A stretch of 64,000 nt of DNA from contig CM035407.1 in NCBI GenBank assembly GCA_020310875.1, positions 224,212,045 through 224,276,044 on the forward strand. Direction: 5' to 3'. Origin of the DNA: Ceratopteris richardii (lineage: Eukaryota; Streptophyta; Polypodiopsida; Polypodiales; Pteridaceae). Below, piece after piece: positions 44,038 to 56,278 of this stretch; within the stretch, counting starts at the first letter, position 1, and every line of letters starts with the position of its first letter. Under the pieces are notes generated by a model, which was not told where the DNA came from, ran no database searches, and was given only the letters and a program-made list of their open reading frames with translations. Position numbers and translations under genes: made by a program.

Positions 44038-45048
44038 TGTTGGAGACCTCTAAATCTCCAAAGGTTTGATCTATACTGATTTAAGATCACCTCTATATCA
44101 CTTATGGACCAAACTTTACACAAATTATATCTTCATTTACCAAAACTTTCAACTATCACTTCTCTGAGTGAAAACCTTCATTCTTCAATAGTCTACTTCA
44201 ATGATTGACTTCATTACCTGCATATATCTTCAGATTTGTTCAAACTAATGATGCACATATCTTCAGACTACCTTTGCGCAATCATATCAACCATTAATCC
44301 TTCAAAAGAATCATTAAAATTATAATTTGATCCTTAAGATCAAAAGTATGTCAAAAACTATCTTCTTGAACAAGAGACTTTGACATAGGTAACTTCTAAG
44401 GTTGATTTCTCAGAGCACAGATCTTGTTTTGCTAAATGCTTTTAGTCATAGCTTCCTTACCTTCTAACTTAGATTTTGAATGCTCACTCATCAAAAACTT
44501 TACACTGTGCATTGAGATCTAAGCAAAACATTGACACAAAAAAATGCGCGACTCTGAGATGTCTACCTGCAGACTTTACATACACATGTTCCTATTGATC
44601 ATACTCACAGCATGAAAGAAATTAGACCATGAAACTTTGAACATAGCTTCATTAGATTCTAGATTAGATGTGTACAAAAGGATTTCTCATCCACATGATC
44701 AAGCTGAGAGAAATCTACGAAATACTTGTTGCTATTTTATAAAGATGACTCTCTTCACATCTGTCTCTATGAAACTTGTCTTCTAATGACTCTCTCATGT
44801 ATTTCTTTACAATTGACTTATATACATATGTTTCTAGAATTATCCCGCATCTATTACATTACTTCTTATCATCCTAAGGATTATCTATACTTAACTTATA
44901 AGATTTTCCAACTCTAATGTACATATGTATACAAGCTTTACTTGTGAGATCTCTTCATTTTCTCAAATGACTTCTTTCACTTCAATTTGATCATAGACTT
45001 GCTTCAAGATCTTTGTAATCATCAATTTGTTATTGTTTTGTTCCAACG
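44038..45048 (-). repeat. 3' LTR of Cop5
   Basis: Left LTR. The inner end reads GTTCCAACG (CA mutated to CG), next to the minus-strand purine tract GAAGGGGAGC (45060-45049). Highly similar along its length to 49447-50450. Confidence 0.93.
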
Positions 45049-45116
45049 GCTCCCCTTCAATCACTAATTGTGATTATTCCATTCTTCTTTACTCCTGCCA
45101 TCTCTTTGAATCTCTC

Positions 45117-46576
45117 TAGCTAAGGTCCATCCAAGCTTTTTGTTAACATATCTGCAACTTGTTCTTTTGTTGGAGTATACAACACTTCAATCTCTTTATC
45201 AAGCACCTTTTCCCTCACGAAATGATACGGAATCTCTATATGTTTAGTCCTTGCATGAAAAATAGGGTTAGCTACGAAATACAATGAACTCATATTATCT
45301 CCAAAAATAATTGGAGTACTCTGATCAGTTCCAAAACTTTTCAACAAGGTCTTTAACCATATCACTTCTTTTATAGCCTCTACCATTCCTTTATACTCAG
45401 ATTCTGTGGATGACAAAGCAATTGTATGTTGCTTCTTTGAGCACCAAGAGACTAACTTATCTCCAATATAACAAAGATATCCATGAGTAGACCTTCTATC
45501 ATCTGAATCACATACCCAATCTGCATCAATAAACACTTTGATTCTTGTATCAGAAGTAAATCCATAATACAAGCCTTCACTTAGGGTTCCTTTGATATAT
45601 CTGAGTACCCTTTGAGCTGCAATCCAATGAGTCTTCTTTGGACAATGCATAAATTGTGATAACACACCTACTGCATATGATAGATCTAGCCTTGTCCAGG
45701 TAGCATAGATTAAACTACCTACCAAACTCTGATATTTCTTCATGTCATTAAACTCTTCACCTCCATACCTGCTCAATTTATGATTTACCTCCAATGGTGT
45801 GGTTGAAGGCTTGCAATCCTCCATGTTGAACTTGACCAGAAGATTCTTCAAGTATCTCTCTTGTGTAAGATATACTCCATGTTGAGTATACACAATCTGC
45901 ATTCCTAAGAAATAAGATAAGTTTCCCAAATCACTTATCTTAAACTCCGTCTCTATTTGTTTCTTAAGCTCATTGATTCCTTGAGCATCTGTATCTATGA
46001 CAATAATATCATCAACATACATACACATATATATGTATCCATTTTCACTTGCCTTCACTAGCAAGCTACTATCTGCCTTTGATGCTTGAAATCCACATTC
46101 ATTCAAGAACTTAACAAGCCTATAATTCCATGCTCTTGGGGTTTGCTTCAACTCAAACAAAGCTTACAGACATAATCTGATCCAATTGAATCCATGAAGC
46201 CTTCTGGTTGCTCCATGTACACTTCATCTGCAATGTATTCATTCAGGAATGCATTCTTCACATCTAATTGTGATAACTTCCATCCTTTACAAGCAACAGT
46301 AGCAATCAATGATCTAATTGTAGACATCTTCACAACAGGACTAAAGGTTTCATCATAATCTACACCATAAGTTTGGGCATAACCTTTGACCACAAGTCTA
46401 GCCTTGTATCTAGACACTTTACCATCTGCAAACCTTTTTGTTTTATACACCCACTTACGTCCAATGACCTTCTGATTCTTTGGTCTTGGCACAAATTCCC
46501 ATCTTTCATTTTCAAGTAGAGCATCATACTCTTGTTGCATTGCCTTTCCAATTCTGTTTACCTTTAGCTTCTTCAT
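45117..46576 (-). pseudogene. Cop5 RT and RNase H
   Basis: RT N-terminal frame 46576-46148 (AMQQEYDALLENERWEFVP, RKWVYKTKRFADG, LSQLDVKNAFLNEY) overlaps a second frame 46160-45120 (QTPRAWNYRLV, YVDDIIVIDTD catalytic motif, LSYFLGMQIV, VFIDADWVCDSDDRRSTHGY, STESEYKGM, HARTKHIEIPYHFV, ADMLTKSLDGP). The single frameshift near 46150 is the only break in RT. Confidence 0.92.
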
Positions 46577-47497
46577 ATGTGATTGGATCCTCTTTTGTCT
46601 TCACAATGTAAGAATAATCTTTGTTGTTAAGAAAGATGTATCATAGCTATACCTGATAGGCTCTTTTCTTTCTCTCAAGGATCTTCTAACCTCTGCACTT
46701 CTTGAAGTCTCAGCCACATTTGATTCTGGATCAAATCTTGGCACATCTTCAACATTATCCTGCAATTTACTTTTATAATCAACATCATCAATATCTTCTT
46801 CATACACACTTACTTTTGTCTTCCCTTTCCTTTGTATTTCTTTAACATCTACATAATCATTTGTTGACCCTGTATACCATGTGCTTTGCTCATCAAATAT
46901 AACATCTTTGGTAACAAGAAATTGCTTTGTGGATGGACTCCACAGTCTGTAACCCATCTGTCTATCATCATACCCAATAAACACATACTTCTCTGCTTTG
47001 GGTTCTAGCTTATGTCTCAATTGTGAAGGAACATAAGCATATGCTAAACATCCAAATACCTTACAATGATCAAGAATAGGTTTCTTACCCCACCATGCTT
47101 CATAAGGAGTTCTTCCATCCAAAGCTTTACAAGGTAACCTATTCACAAGGTATGTTGCAGTGTTGATAGCTTCTGCCCATAGGTAGTTTGGACAATTCTT
47201 TTCCTTCATCATTGCTCTTGCAAACTCTACAAGAGTTCTATTTCTTCTTTCTGAAACTCCATTTTGTTGAGGAGAGTACCTGCAAGTTACTTCTCTTTTT
47301 ATACTTGCATTCCACAAATAATCATCAAACTCTTTAGAGAAATACTCTCCCCCTCCATCTGATCTCAACCTCTTGAGCTTTTGTCCTGTAATCCTTTCTG
47401 CATAAGCATGATAATGCTTGAATGTCTTGAACCCTTCTAATTTTTCCTTGATTACATATAAAGTAATCCATCTAGTTGCATCATCAACAAACAACAC
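46577..47497 (-). pseudogene. Cop5 integrase core
   Basis: LFVDDATRWITLYVI, RLRSDGGGEYFS (second Asp), RYSPQQNGVSERRNRTL (Glu), YLVNRLPCKALDG, VFIGYDDRQMGYRLW and LVTKDVIFDE up to the connection RRSLRERKEPIRYSYD. About 76 percent or more identical by eye to Cop6 (53838-54458). Confidence 0.9.
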
Positions 47498-49213
47498 ATA
47501 ATATCTGGATCCATTTATGCTATAGTCCCTTGAAGGACCCTACACATCTGTATGAACTAACTCAAGCATGTTTGAATACTTGTACCTTGATTTATTGTAT
47601 GAACTTTTGTGTGCTTTACCTAATTGACAAGCTTCACACTTATACACCATGTGTTGACCTTCTACATTTGGCATACCAAGCACCACATCATTCTTTGACA
47701 TTTCCTTTATGGCTCTCTCATTAAAATGACCTAGCCTTTTATGCAATAGGTCTAACTCAGACATCTTTTGACTTCTATAAGTAAATAAAGAATGTCCCAC
47801 ATTGCCTTGGACTTTGAGAGTAAACAACCTTCCTTCCTTTTTACCTGCAATAATATTTCTATATCCCTGATTTGGATCTTGCACATAAACACCATCATTT
47901 GTGAATCTGACTTCATAACCCTTCTCCACAATTTGCCCTACACTTATCAAGTTTTTAGGAATAGTAGGAACATAAAGTACCTTGCTCAAGAGTGTACTTC
48001 CACTCTTTGCCTTCATTGATCCAATGCTCTCCACTTTATGCTTGGTGTTGTCACCTGTTTGAACTGTCTGTCCATTCACCTTTGCTTCCATATAAGTCAT
48101 CAATGATATATTGCCACTCAGATGATTGCTACATCCTGAGTCAATATAAAACACCCTTTGATCTTCTCCTACTGCTTCATGAGTTGCATTCAAGATAAGA
48201 GTCATGTCATCCTTTTGATCTGATGCATAATAATAATAATTATTGTTGTAGGAGTGAGGTTGAAAACTTCTTCCACCTCCTCCAGCATATGATGTCCTAC
48301 CACCTCTTCCTCTGAAGTTGCCTTTTTTGTTTCTGCCTCCTCTACCTCTTTGATTGAAGCTCTGGTTATTACTTCCACCAATTTGATTGTTATACCAACA
48401 ATCATTTGCCAAATTATTGGTTCTACCACAAATCCAACAAGCTTTAGTATTGTCTTTGTTCTTACCTCCTCTTCCTTTACCTTTGTAGTTCATCTTTCCT
48501 TTTGTAAAGTTAGCTTGACTTGAAGTTCCTTCATCATCAGTTGACTACTTACCTTTGCCATTCTTTTTCTTGTCCTTGGAGTACATAGCTTGGCTTGCAC
48601 TTCTATCATTGTATCCCTTAATGTCCTGCTCAAAAGTTAGCATGTGTCCTAGCAATTGATTTAGATCAGGAGTAAAGTGATTTAATAATAATTCAATGGA
48701 CAATATGAAAGCCTTCCACTTCTCATCTCCTCTGAGACCTATAAGTATTTTCCTTACCAACTTATCCTCTTCAATATCTTCATCTACTCCCAAGCTATCT
48801 GCAATATCCTTCATTCTTGCCACATAATCAGAAATTGATTGTGAGCTTTTCTTCTTGAAGGTTATAAACTCTACCCATAATGAGGACTTCCTAGACTTGG
48901 TTGTGTTTTGGAAGTGCTCTTCCAAAATATTCCACACATCTGTTGCACTTTCCAATCCTCTGATGTGAGGTAGAAGATAATCATTTATAGCCATGTAAAT
49001 GATACTCCTAGCTTGAGCATCCTTTCTCATCCAATTCTTCAAATCTGCAAGCTCTTCCCTAGTTGGAATACTAGGATGTCCAAACTCAGGCTTTTCTTCT
49101 TCTGCTGTGATGAATGCCATCAAGTCTTTGCTCATGAGGTGTGCCTCCATCCTCATGGACCAAGCTGGATAGTTCTCCCTATCTAGCTTATCAATCTGCA
49201 AGCTTTCTCCCAT
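47498..49213 (-). pseudogene. Cop5 gag, protease and start of integrase
   Basis: Gag starts MGESLQIDKLDRENYPAWSM (49213) and runs to 48545 with a UBN2-type body. After a stop (about 48544) a 317-codon frame gives a Gly/Arg/Asn-rich linker, a knuckle CWICGRTNNLANDC in which the zinc-binding His is Asn, protease YIDSGCSNHLSGN (about 48140), and the integrase zinc region KRLGHFNERAIKEM...CEACQLGK (about 47720-47620). A stop in the HTDV-GPS motif near 47540 breaks the first catalytic region. Confidence 0.9.
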
Positions 49214-49433
49214 CTTTGATCTTCTATGTCTGCAATTACTATGATTTATGATAATAGAATGTACCTTTGATATGAAACTTTAATCCTTCTTGATCCTTTG
49301 AACTCGTGCTTGGTTCTCCTTCAGGTTTTCTTCCAAACTTTCATCGTGTGCTCCTTCAATTTGAAAAGACTTTTTAATGTCTACAACAGTCGGAACTTCC
49401 AATGCTCTTTATTTCACTTGTATTGCACCTTTA

Positions 49434-49445
49434 GCTCTGATACCA
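49434..49445 (-). other. Primer binding site of Cop5 (tRNA-iMet)
   Basis: Plus strand GCTCTGATACCA, minus TGGTATCAGAGC, one base from the LTR. Confidence 0.95.
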
Positions 49446-49446
49446 C

Positions 49447-50450
49447 TTTTGGAGACATCTAAATCTCCAAAGGTTTGATCTATACTGATTTAAGATCACC
49501 TCTATATCAGTTATGGACCAAACTTTACACAAATGTTATCTTCATTTACCAAAACTTTCAACTGTCACTTCTTTGAGTGAAAACCTTCATTCTTCAATAG
49601 TCTGCTTCAATGATTGACCTCATTACCTGCATATATCTTCAGATTTCTTCAAACTAATGATGCACATATCTTTAGACTACCTTTGTGCAATCATATCAAC
49701 CATTAATCCTTCAAAAGAATCATTAAAACTTTAATTTGATCCTTAAGATCAAAGAAACTATCTTCCTGAACAAGCGACTTTGACATAGGTAAATCCTAAG
49801 GTTGATTTCTCACAACACACATCCCGTTTTGCTAAATGCTTTTAGCCACAACTTCCTTACCTTCTAACTTATATTTTGAATGCTCATTCATCAAAAACTT
49901 TACACTGTGCACTGAGATCTAAGCAAAACATTGACACGAAAAAATGTGCGACTCTAAGAGGTCTACCTGTAGACTTTACATACACATGTTCCTATTGATC
50001 ATACTCACAGCATGAAAGAAATTAGACCATGAAGATTTGAACATAGATTCATTAGCTTCTAGATTAGATGTGTACAAAAGGATTTCTGATCCACATGATC
50101 AGGGTGAGAGAAATCTATGAAATACTCGTCGCTATTTTCTAAAGATGACTCTCTTCACATTTGTCTCTATGACACTTGTCTTGTAATGACTCTCTCATGT
50201 ATTTCTTTACATCATTGACTTATATACATATGGTTCTAGACTTATCCTGCATCTATTACATTACTCCTTATCATCCTAAGGATTATCTATACTTAAATTA
50301 TAAGATTTTCCAACTGTAATGTACATATGTATACAAGCTTTACTTCTGAGATCTCTTCATTTTCTCAAATGATTTCTTTCACTTCAATGTGATCATAGAC
50401 TTGCTTCAAGCTGTTTGTAATCATCAATTTGTGATTGTTTTGTTCCAACA
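49447..50450 (-). repeat. 5' LTR of Cop5
   Basis: Right LTR, outer end GTTCCAACA. The inner end has TTTTGGAGAC where the left copy has TGTTGGAGAC. Primer site adjacent at 49434-49445. Confidence 0.93.
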
Positions 50451-51050
50451 TAGATGTGCCTCAAAATATTCGAGCTAATGCTGGTCACATTTTGGACCTT
50501 CAAAAATGTCAAAGAACCTCACCTTTTGGCCCTAGGTTTCAATGAAGGCAACCAAGACCTCGTCTATGATATGAGAACCACCCCATCTGTCAACATTGTC
50601 TATGCATGGCATGCTCGAATCAAATACCTCCCGGCATGTTTCAAACAAACATTTGAGGAAATGTTTATCACAGGGTTCTGGGAATATCATTCAGAGATAT
50701 TCATACCCAGACCATCTCATATGTTACATTTATTTTCTGTGGAACAGGCGCTACACTTAGAGAAGCTACGCATGCCACATCTGGAGGTACCTGGGCCAGT
50801 AGACTAGGATGCCTTACTCACCGATTTGGCCAAAGGACTGAGGTTAGCAGAGCACCACTTGGCGACATATGTGGTGGAATACTATGTCCAACGGTCCGCT
50901 CAACAAGGGTCTGTAAGAGACGGTAAATGCGAGAGAGGGGGGAGTGTTGGTAGTAGTCAGGGCATTTCAAGACGAGGGAGCCGACATAAGGAATCACATC
51001 AAAGAGAAGGGCCAATGAGGCAAAGCAGTCAACGAAGATCTAGAAAATAG
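50451..51050 (+). pseudogene. ORF3 of GypD, C-terminal part, reading into the LTR
   Basis: CLKIFELMLVTFWTFKNVKEP, IVYAWHARIKYLPACFKQ, TFEEMFITGFWEYHSEIF and IPRPSHMLHLFSVEQAL parallel GypB ORF3 at about 70 percent identity by eye. After a stop at 50805 the frame from 50826 passes through the polypurine tract and 35 codons into the LTR, ending QSSQRRSRK. In GypB the LTR encodes the similar SSQRRSGK, but ORF3 itself stops a few codons into the LTR. Confidence 0.78.
50931..50944 (+). other. Polypurine tract of GypD
   Basis: GAGAGAGGGGGGAG immediately before the LTR start TGTTGGTAGTAG. Confidence 0.88.
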
Positions 51051-51567
51051 GCCTATCATTTTTCATGAAAATAATATTTCCTAAATAGTGATTTTAGTCG
51101 CTTCACACCATTGTAAATACCATTTTTTATTATTCCTACTCCATTTTGTACAAGCCGAGGAGTCCTCAAGCTTGAGGAGTATATAGTACTATTTATGCAC
51201 CAATTTTCATAATTTTTAGAGCTCGTTTGAGCCTCCAAAATAGCATTAGAACCTGATTTTGAACTAGGCTGGACATTAGGTTTGGACAGGACCAAAGCTA
51301 GTCAAAAACTATAAAAAGAGCTAGAGAGCTCATTTTTGGGGTAGCTTGTGGTAGATTTGAACTTGTAAGAGCACTCTTGAGTAATCTAAAGAACTCCATT
51401 ATCTCTCTATTTGTTCTTGCCTTGTGTGCGCATGTGCGTGTATGTGTGTGCATGTTTGTGTGCTTCTCACTCACACACTTGTGCCATCACTTGTTCGATG
51501 TCTTCATACCATCCTCACGTCTTCGTGGATTGACATTAAAGGACGTGCTACTCATCATGGAGCTACA
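50945..51567 (+). repeat. 3' LTR of GypD
   Basis: 623 bp, TGTTGGTAG...GAGCTACA. Clearly homologous to the GypB LTRs but more divergent than these are from each other. A TATA box (TATAAAAAG) lies at 51310-51318 and a GT-rich tract at 51424-51465. Confidence 0.92.
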
Positions 51568-52087
51568 ACTTCTATTCTAGCTTGTGTCCATACTTCTACT
51601 ATCCTTGGCATTTCATGTAGGAGTGCTCTAAATTACTGAGTCATCACTGGAGATTGATGATCTCTATTCATGATTTTGATAGTAATGAGGAAATGATTTT
51701 TGCTTGCTGGTTCATCATCACAAAACTAATGTTCGTGTGCCTTAGTTGTAAATTCCAAGGGAAAATCAAGTACTTCTGCTTCTTGAGTAGCTTTGGAATC
51801 GGAGGAAGCCATCTGTATAGCTTTGAAATTAGAGAAAGACATCTGCACTTGAATGATTGATTTGATTAGTATCAAACTTGTGATCAATTTCATTTTTTAT
51901 CGTAGTGACGTTGTCCACTCCGTGAGTCATGTTCCCACCCACAGAGTGCAAAAGGAACATAATACATGGTCATTTTATATGATTTTTTTTTTCTTTTTTG
52001 TTGAAAGGGAAACAAAAATGTCCATATCATAGTTGAAGCAATGCATATTTCTGTTCATTATTATTATTTTATAGTACAATTGATTCC
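51568..52087. other. Spacer between GypD and GypC
   Basis: No gene. An A/T-homopolymer stretch lies at about 51985-52020. The left end of GypC is abrupt at about 52088, where gag homology starts. Confidence 0.55.
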
Positions 52088-53565
52088 TATTCTCGTGGTA
52101 GGCCTTGAACATCATGTCCAAGCCTTCTAGGGTTGGATATGCAAGAACAGACCCTGGTTGCGGCCTATTTACAATGGGTGGTGGGGTGGGATGAGGTGGA
52201 GTGGATGGAATTTCGGCATGCGAGGGACTTTGAGATGCAATGTCTTCTATTTTTGTTTTCCCGTCTTTCAGGCTTTCTTCTAGTTCAGATAACTTTCTAT
52301 TCCACTTGCGATTGGCCTTCTCTCTGGTATCATTCCATGTTCTTGTTTTTCTCTTACTGGGCTCTCTTGATTCACTTGACTCTGATTGTTCAACTGGGTT
52401 ATCCTGTTTTAATGCTTGGGCCCTAGTAACTGCCTGTACAGGAGCCACATTACTACTACTTGAACTTGAATCCACCACTAAGCCTACCACATTAATGGGT
52501 GTGACCGTGGGCGCACTAGGGGTTTCTTGGACAATCTCTAGGGAGATGGTCTTTACCACACTCAGGACAAAAGGCTTGTATTGTGATGTTATGTCCTTGT
52601 CCCAGAGTTGGTGAGTGGGGACATTCACGAATGAAATGGTCGCCCAGACACCTAAAACATGATCCTCTAGGGGCTTGTGGCCTCGTTTGTCTCAATTGGG
52701 GCCTAGGGTTAGGATTTGTGTACATGACACTGGAGTACTCTAGCTCCCAATTTTGTTCCATAGGTGGTGCCTCATATTGATATGGATAAGTCTCACTATG
52801 CTCAGGTGACTTTGTGTAATAAGCATGTGGACTACCTTCATGGGGCTGAACTATGAGCATGAGAGTCATTCTCTGAGATAAGTGGGATCACTGGCACCAA
52901 TGCTCTATTAAGGTTCTCTTCTGCCACTACATACTTAACTGAAATTACATTGGCAGGCACTGGTGATTGGTTTCCTAGGACTGATTGTGGCCTATATGGT
53001 GCATGATATTGTTGTGGTGGTCTATAATATGGCTGTTGGTATTGGTTCTGATACCTACCTTGTGGGTAAGGTTGCTGATAATTCTGTCTAACAGCCTATC
53101 TATTGTATGGACAATATTGAGCCATGTGGTTCGTGTATTTTCTCTCAATAATGCAATATGGAGCACTCCTTTCTCTCATGTTCTGGTTGTGCACTGGGCA
53201 TACATTAGCCATGTGGTCACCTCCGCAAGTATAACATCGATTCAATGAGGTGACTCTTAGTATTTGTCTATTTTGAACTCCTAGCTTCTTGGAAACTTGC
53301 TCTGCTATCTCATCCAGATCATTGGAGGCTCTAGAGGTATGACTAGTAGAACTATCAGAGTCTTTATAGAATTTGGATAGTCCTAACTCCTCACCCAAGT
53401 TGTCTTCTATGTCAATGCACATGCGCACACACCCTTCGATGGATCTAGGCTCTTTCAAGTACACATATGATCTTAACTTTGTGCTTAGTAAGCCATCTAA
53501 AAACAAGGCCACTTGTTTGGAGGGTGTGGGTAGCTCTAGCACAGGGCATCTTTCTATGTATTGTT
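52088..53565 (-). pseudogene. GypC gag, C-terminal part
   Basis: ERCPVLELPTPSKQVALFLD, then knuckles CYTCGGDHMANVC (about 53238), CFRCLGDHFIREC (52660) and CPECGKDHLPRDC (52575), all CX2CX3HX4C with ligands intact, a Gln/Tyr-rich spacer, the charged segment EESLKDGKTKIEDIASQ (52280) and a Pro-rich tail. Ends near 52088. Confidence 0.87.
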
Positions 53566-53811
53566 TGTTGGTGCAAGGCAATCAACAATTGAAGTTTTGA
53601 TGAATGATTGAAGTCAAGGACTGAAGAAAAGATCAAGAAATATGAAGCATGAAGAAAGTACATGTTCAGAGAATAAGATGTGTATACATATGTACATTAA
53701 CTTAGAGTTAGCTCACTTATAATTTTGTATGGTTATGAGCTTGTACATATTTGCCTATATATACAAGGAAAAATGTCAGGGCAAATATGAGAGTGTGAGA
53801 GAACAAGAATT
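53566..53811 (+). repeat. 5' LTR of Cop6, truncated
   Basis: Matches the first 245 bases of the 3' LTR (56287 onward) with under ten differences and two small indels, up to GAGAGAACAAGAATT, after which it becomes integrase coding (TCAATGGTTCAAGGTATTAT). Confidence 0.92.
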
Positions 53812-56278
53812 TCAGTATCAATGGTTCAAGGTATTATGTGATTTATGTTGATGATGCTACCAGATGGATCACTACCTATGTGATCAAAGATAAGTCAGAG
53901 GTATTCAATACATTTAAGCATTATCATGTGTATGCAGAAAGAATTACAGGTCAAACGTTGAAGAGACTAAGGTCAGATGGAGGGGGAGAGTATTTCGCTA
54001 ATGAGTTCAGTGATTACTTGTGGAATGCAGGTATAAAAAGGGAAATTACTTGCAGGTACTCACCTCAACAAAATGGTGTAGGAGAAAGGAGGAATAGAAC
54101 TCTTGTTGAGTTTGCAAGATCCATGATGAAGGAGAAAAATTGCCCAAATTATTTGTGGGCTGAGGCTATAAATACAGCCACATATTTGGTCAATAGATTA
54201 CCATGTAAATCTTTGCAGGGTATGACACCATATGAGGCATGGTGGGGTAAGAGAACTACTCTAGATCATTGCAAGTTATTTGGATGTTTGGCATATGCAT
54301 ATGTGCCATCTCAATTAAGGCACAAATTGAAACCTAAAGCTGAAAAGTATATGTTCATTGGATATGATGATAAGCAGATGGGATATAGGTTGTGGAGTCC
54401 ATCCACAAAACAATTCCTTGTGTCAAAGGATGTTACATTTGATGAGCAAGGTAATTGATATGCAGGTACAATCAATATTCATGCAGGTGATGAAGAAGTT
54501 GTGACTCAAAAGAAAGGTAAATCAAAGGTTCAAATATTTGATGAAGAAGAGAATAATGAAGTACATGTTGAAGTTGAAGAAGTGCCAAGGTTTGATCGTG
54601 AATGTGATGAACTAGAAACCTCAAGAAGTGGAGAAATCAGAAGGTCATCAAGACATAAATGGCAACCTACAAGGTATACCTATGACACTTCTTTTTTGAC
54701 TACCAAAGATTATCCTTATATGATAAAGGCCGATGAAGACCCTTCTACATATGAAGAGGCAAAAGGTAAGGAAAATTGGGAGAAAGCTATGCAAGAAAAG
54801 TATGATGCATTGGGAGAATGAGACATGGGATTTGGTTCCTAAAACAAATAGTAAGAAGATCATTGGATGCAAATGGGTCTACAAGACAAAGAAGTTTGCA
54901 GATGGAAGTGTGTCTAGGTATAAAACTAGACTTGTTGTGAAAGGGTTTGCTCAGACATATGGTATAGATTATGCTGAGACTTATAGTCCTGTGACAAAGA
55001 TGACAACCATCAGGACACTCATAGCTATTGCTGCATGTAAAGGTTGGAAATTATGTCAATTAGATGTGAAGAATGCTTTTTTAAATGGTTACATTTCAGA
55101 TGATGTTTTCATGGAGCAACCACAAGGATTCAGAGACAAAAGGTATACATATCATGTATGTAAGCTCAAGAGAGCTTTGTATGGTTTGAAGCAGGCTCCA
55201 AGGGCATGGATTTATAGACTTGTGAAGTTCTTGAAAGAACTTGGTTTCCAAGTATCTAACGTAGATAGTAGCTTGCTTCTTAAAGCAAGTGATGATGGGT
55301 TCATTTACATGTGCATATATGTTGATGATATAATTCTTACACGTACAGATGAGAAAGGAATTCAAAGCCTAAAGAAGCAAATGGAGAAAGAGTTCAAGAT
55401 TAGTGACTTGGGAGATTTGTCATATTTCTTGGGCATGGAGATCTCATACACTCAACATGGAGTGTATGTAACTCAAGAAAGGTACTTGAAAAACTTTTTG
55501 ATCAAGTTTAAAATGGATGATTGCAGGGTAGCACCTACTCCAATGGAGGTGAATCACAAACTGAGCAAATATGGAAGAGAAGAATTCAAGGACATGGAGC
55601 TATATCAAAGTTTGGTTGGTAGTCTGATCTATGCTACATTAACTAGGCCTGGCTTGTCATACGCAGTTGGAGTATTATCTCAATTCATGCATTGTCCTAG
55701 GAAAGAACATTGGGTTACAGGACAAAGAGTGTTGAGGTACATTAAGGGTACACTCAAAGAAGGTTTGTATTATGGTTTTACATCAGATACAAACATCAAG
55801 ATATATAGTGATACAGATTGGGCAGGTAATGCTGATGATAAGAGGTCAACTTATGGATACTTCTCTTATGTGGGAGATAAGTTAATTTCATGGTGTTCAA
55901 AGAAGCAACACACAGTTCCTTTATCATCTACAGAGGCTGAGTACAAAGGTATGGTTGAAGCTGCAAAGGAAGTGATATGGCTTAAGACTCTTATGAAGAG
56001 TTTTGACATCATTCAGAGTACACCCACTATTCGTGGAGATAACATGAGTTCATTGTATTTAGCTGCTAATCTTGCTTTTCATGCCAGGACTAAACACATT
56101 GAAATTCAGTATTTTTCTAAGAGAGAAGGTGATGGATAAAGAGATTGAAGTCATACATACTTCAACAAAAGATCAGATAGTTGATATGCTAACTAAAAGT
56201 TTGGATGGACCAAAGCTACAAAGACTCAAAGACATGGTAGGTATAAAGAAGATAGAGAAAACCTCAATTGATGATTGA
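53812..56278 (+). pseudogene. Cop6 integrase core, RT and RNase H
   Basis: Integrase core 53838-54458: VDDATRWITTYVI, RLRSDGGGEYF, QQNGVGERRNRTL, VFIGYDD-type end, stop at 54456. Connection frame 54501-54821. RT/RNase H frame 54733-56139: [38 protein letters not shown], catalytic YVDDIILTRTD (about 55318), LSYFLGMEI, YSDTDWAGNADDKRSTYGY, STEAEYKGM, HARTKHIEI; the last part (TKDQIVDMLTKSLDGP) is in a further frame to 56278. Three breaks in all; RT is otherwise intact. Confidence 0.92.

Larger units (their letters stand above)
44038..50450 (-). mobile_element. Cop5: nearly full-length Copia element inside GypD ORF3
   Basis: Two LTRs of about 1 kb, primer site, gag, protease, integrase, RT, RNase H and polypurine tract are all present. 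The outer ends form TGTTGGA...TCCAACA inverted termini. Flanks are CAGAT (44033-44037) and TAGAT (50451-50455), a 5-bp duplication with one change. Five or six frame breaks disable it. Its proteins are close to those of Cop6 and more distantly Cop1. Confidence 0.95.
42589..51567 (+). mobile_element. GypD: 3' portion of a related Gypsy element, split by Cop5
   Basis: Contains ORF3 from its Pro-rich linker to the end, a polypurine tract and a complete 3' LTR. It begins exactly at the outer end of the GypB 5' LTR (42588), so GypB probably inserted into ORF3 of GypD. Cop5 interrupts it at 44037/50451; removing Cop5 and one copy of its 5-bp duplication restores the ORF3 homology. Confidence 0.85.
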
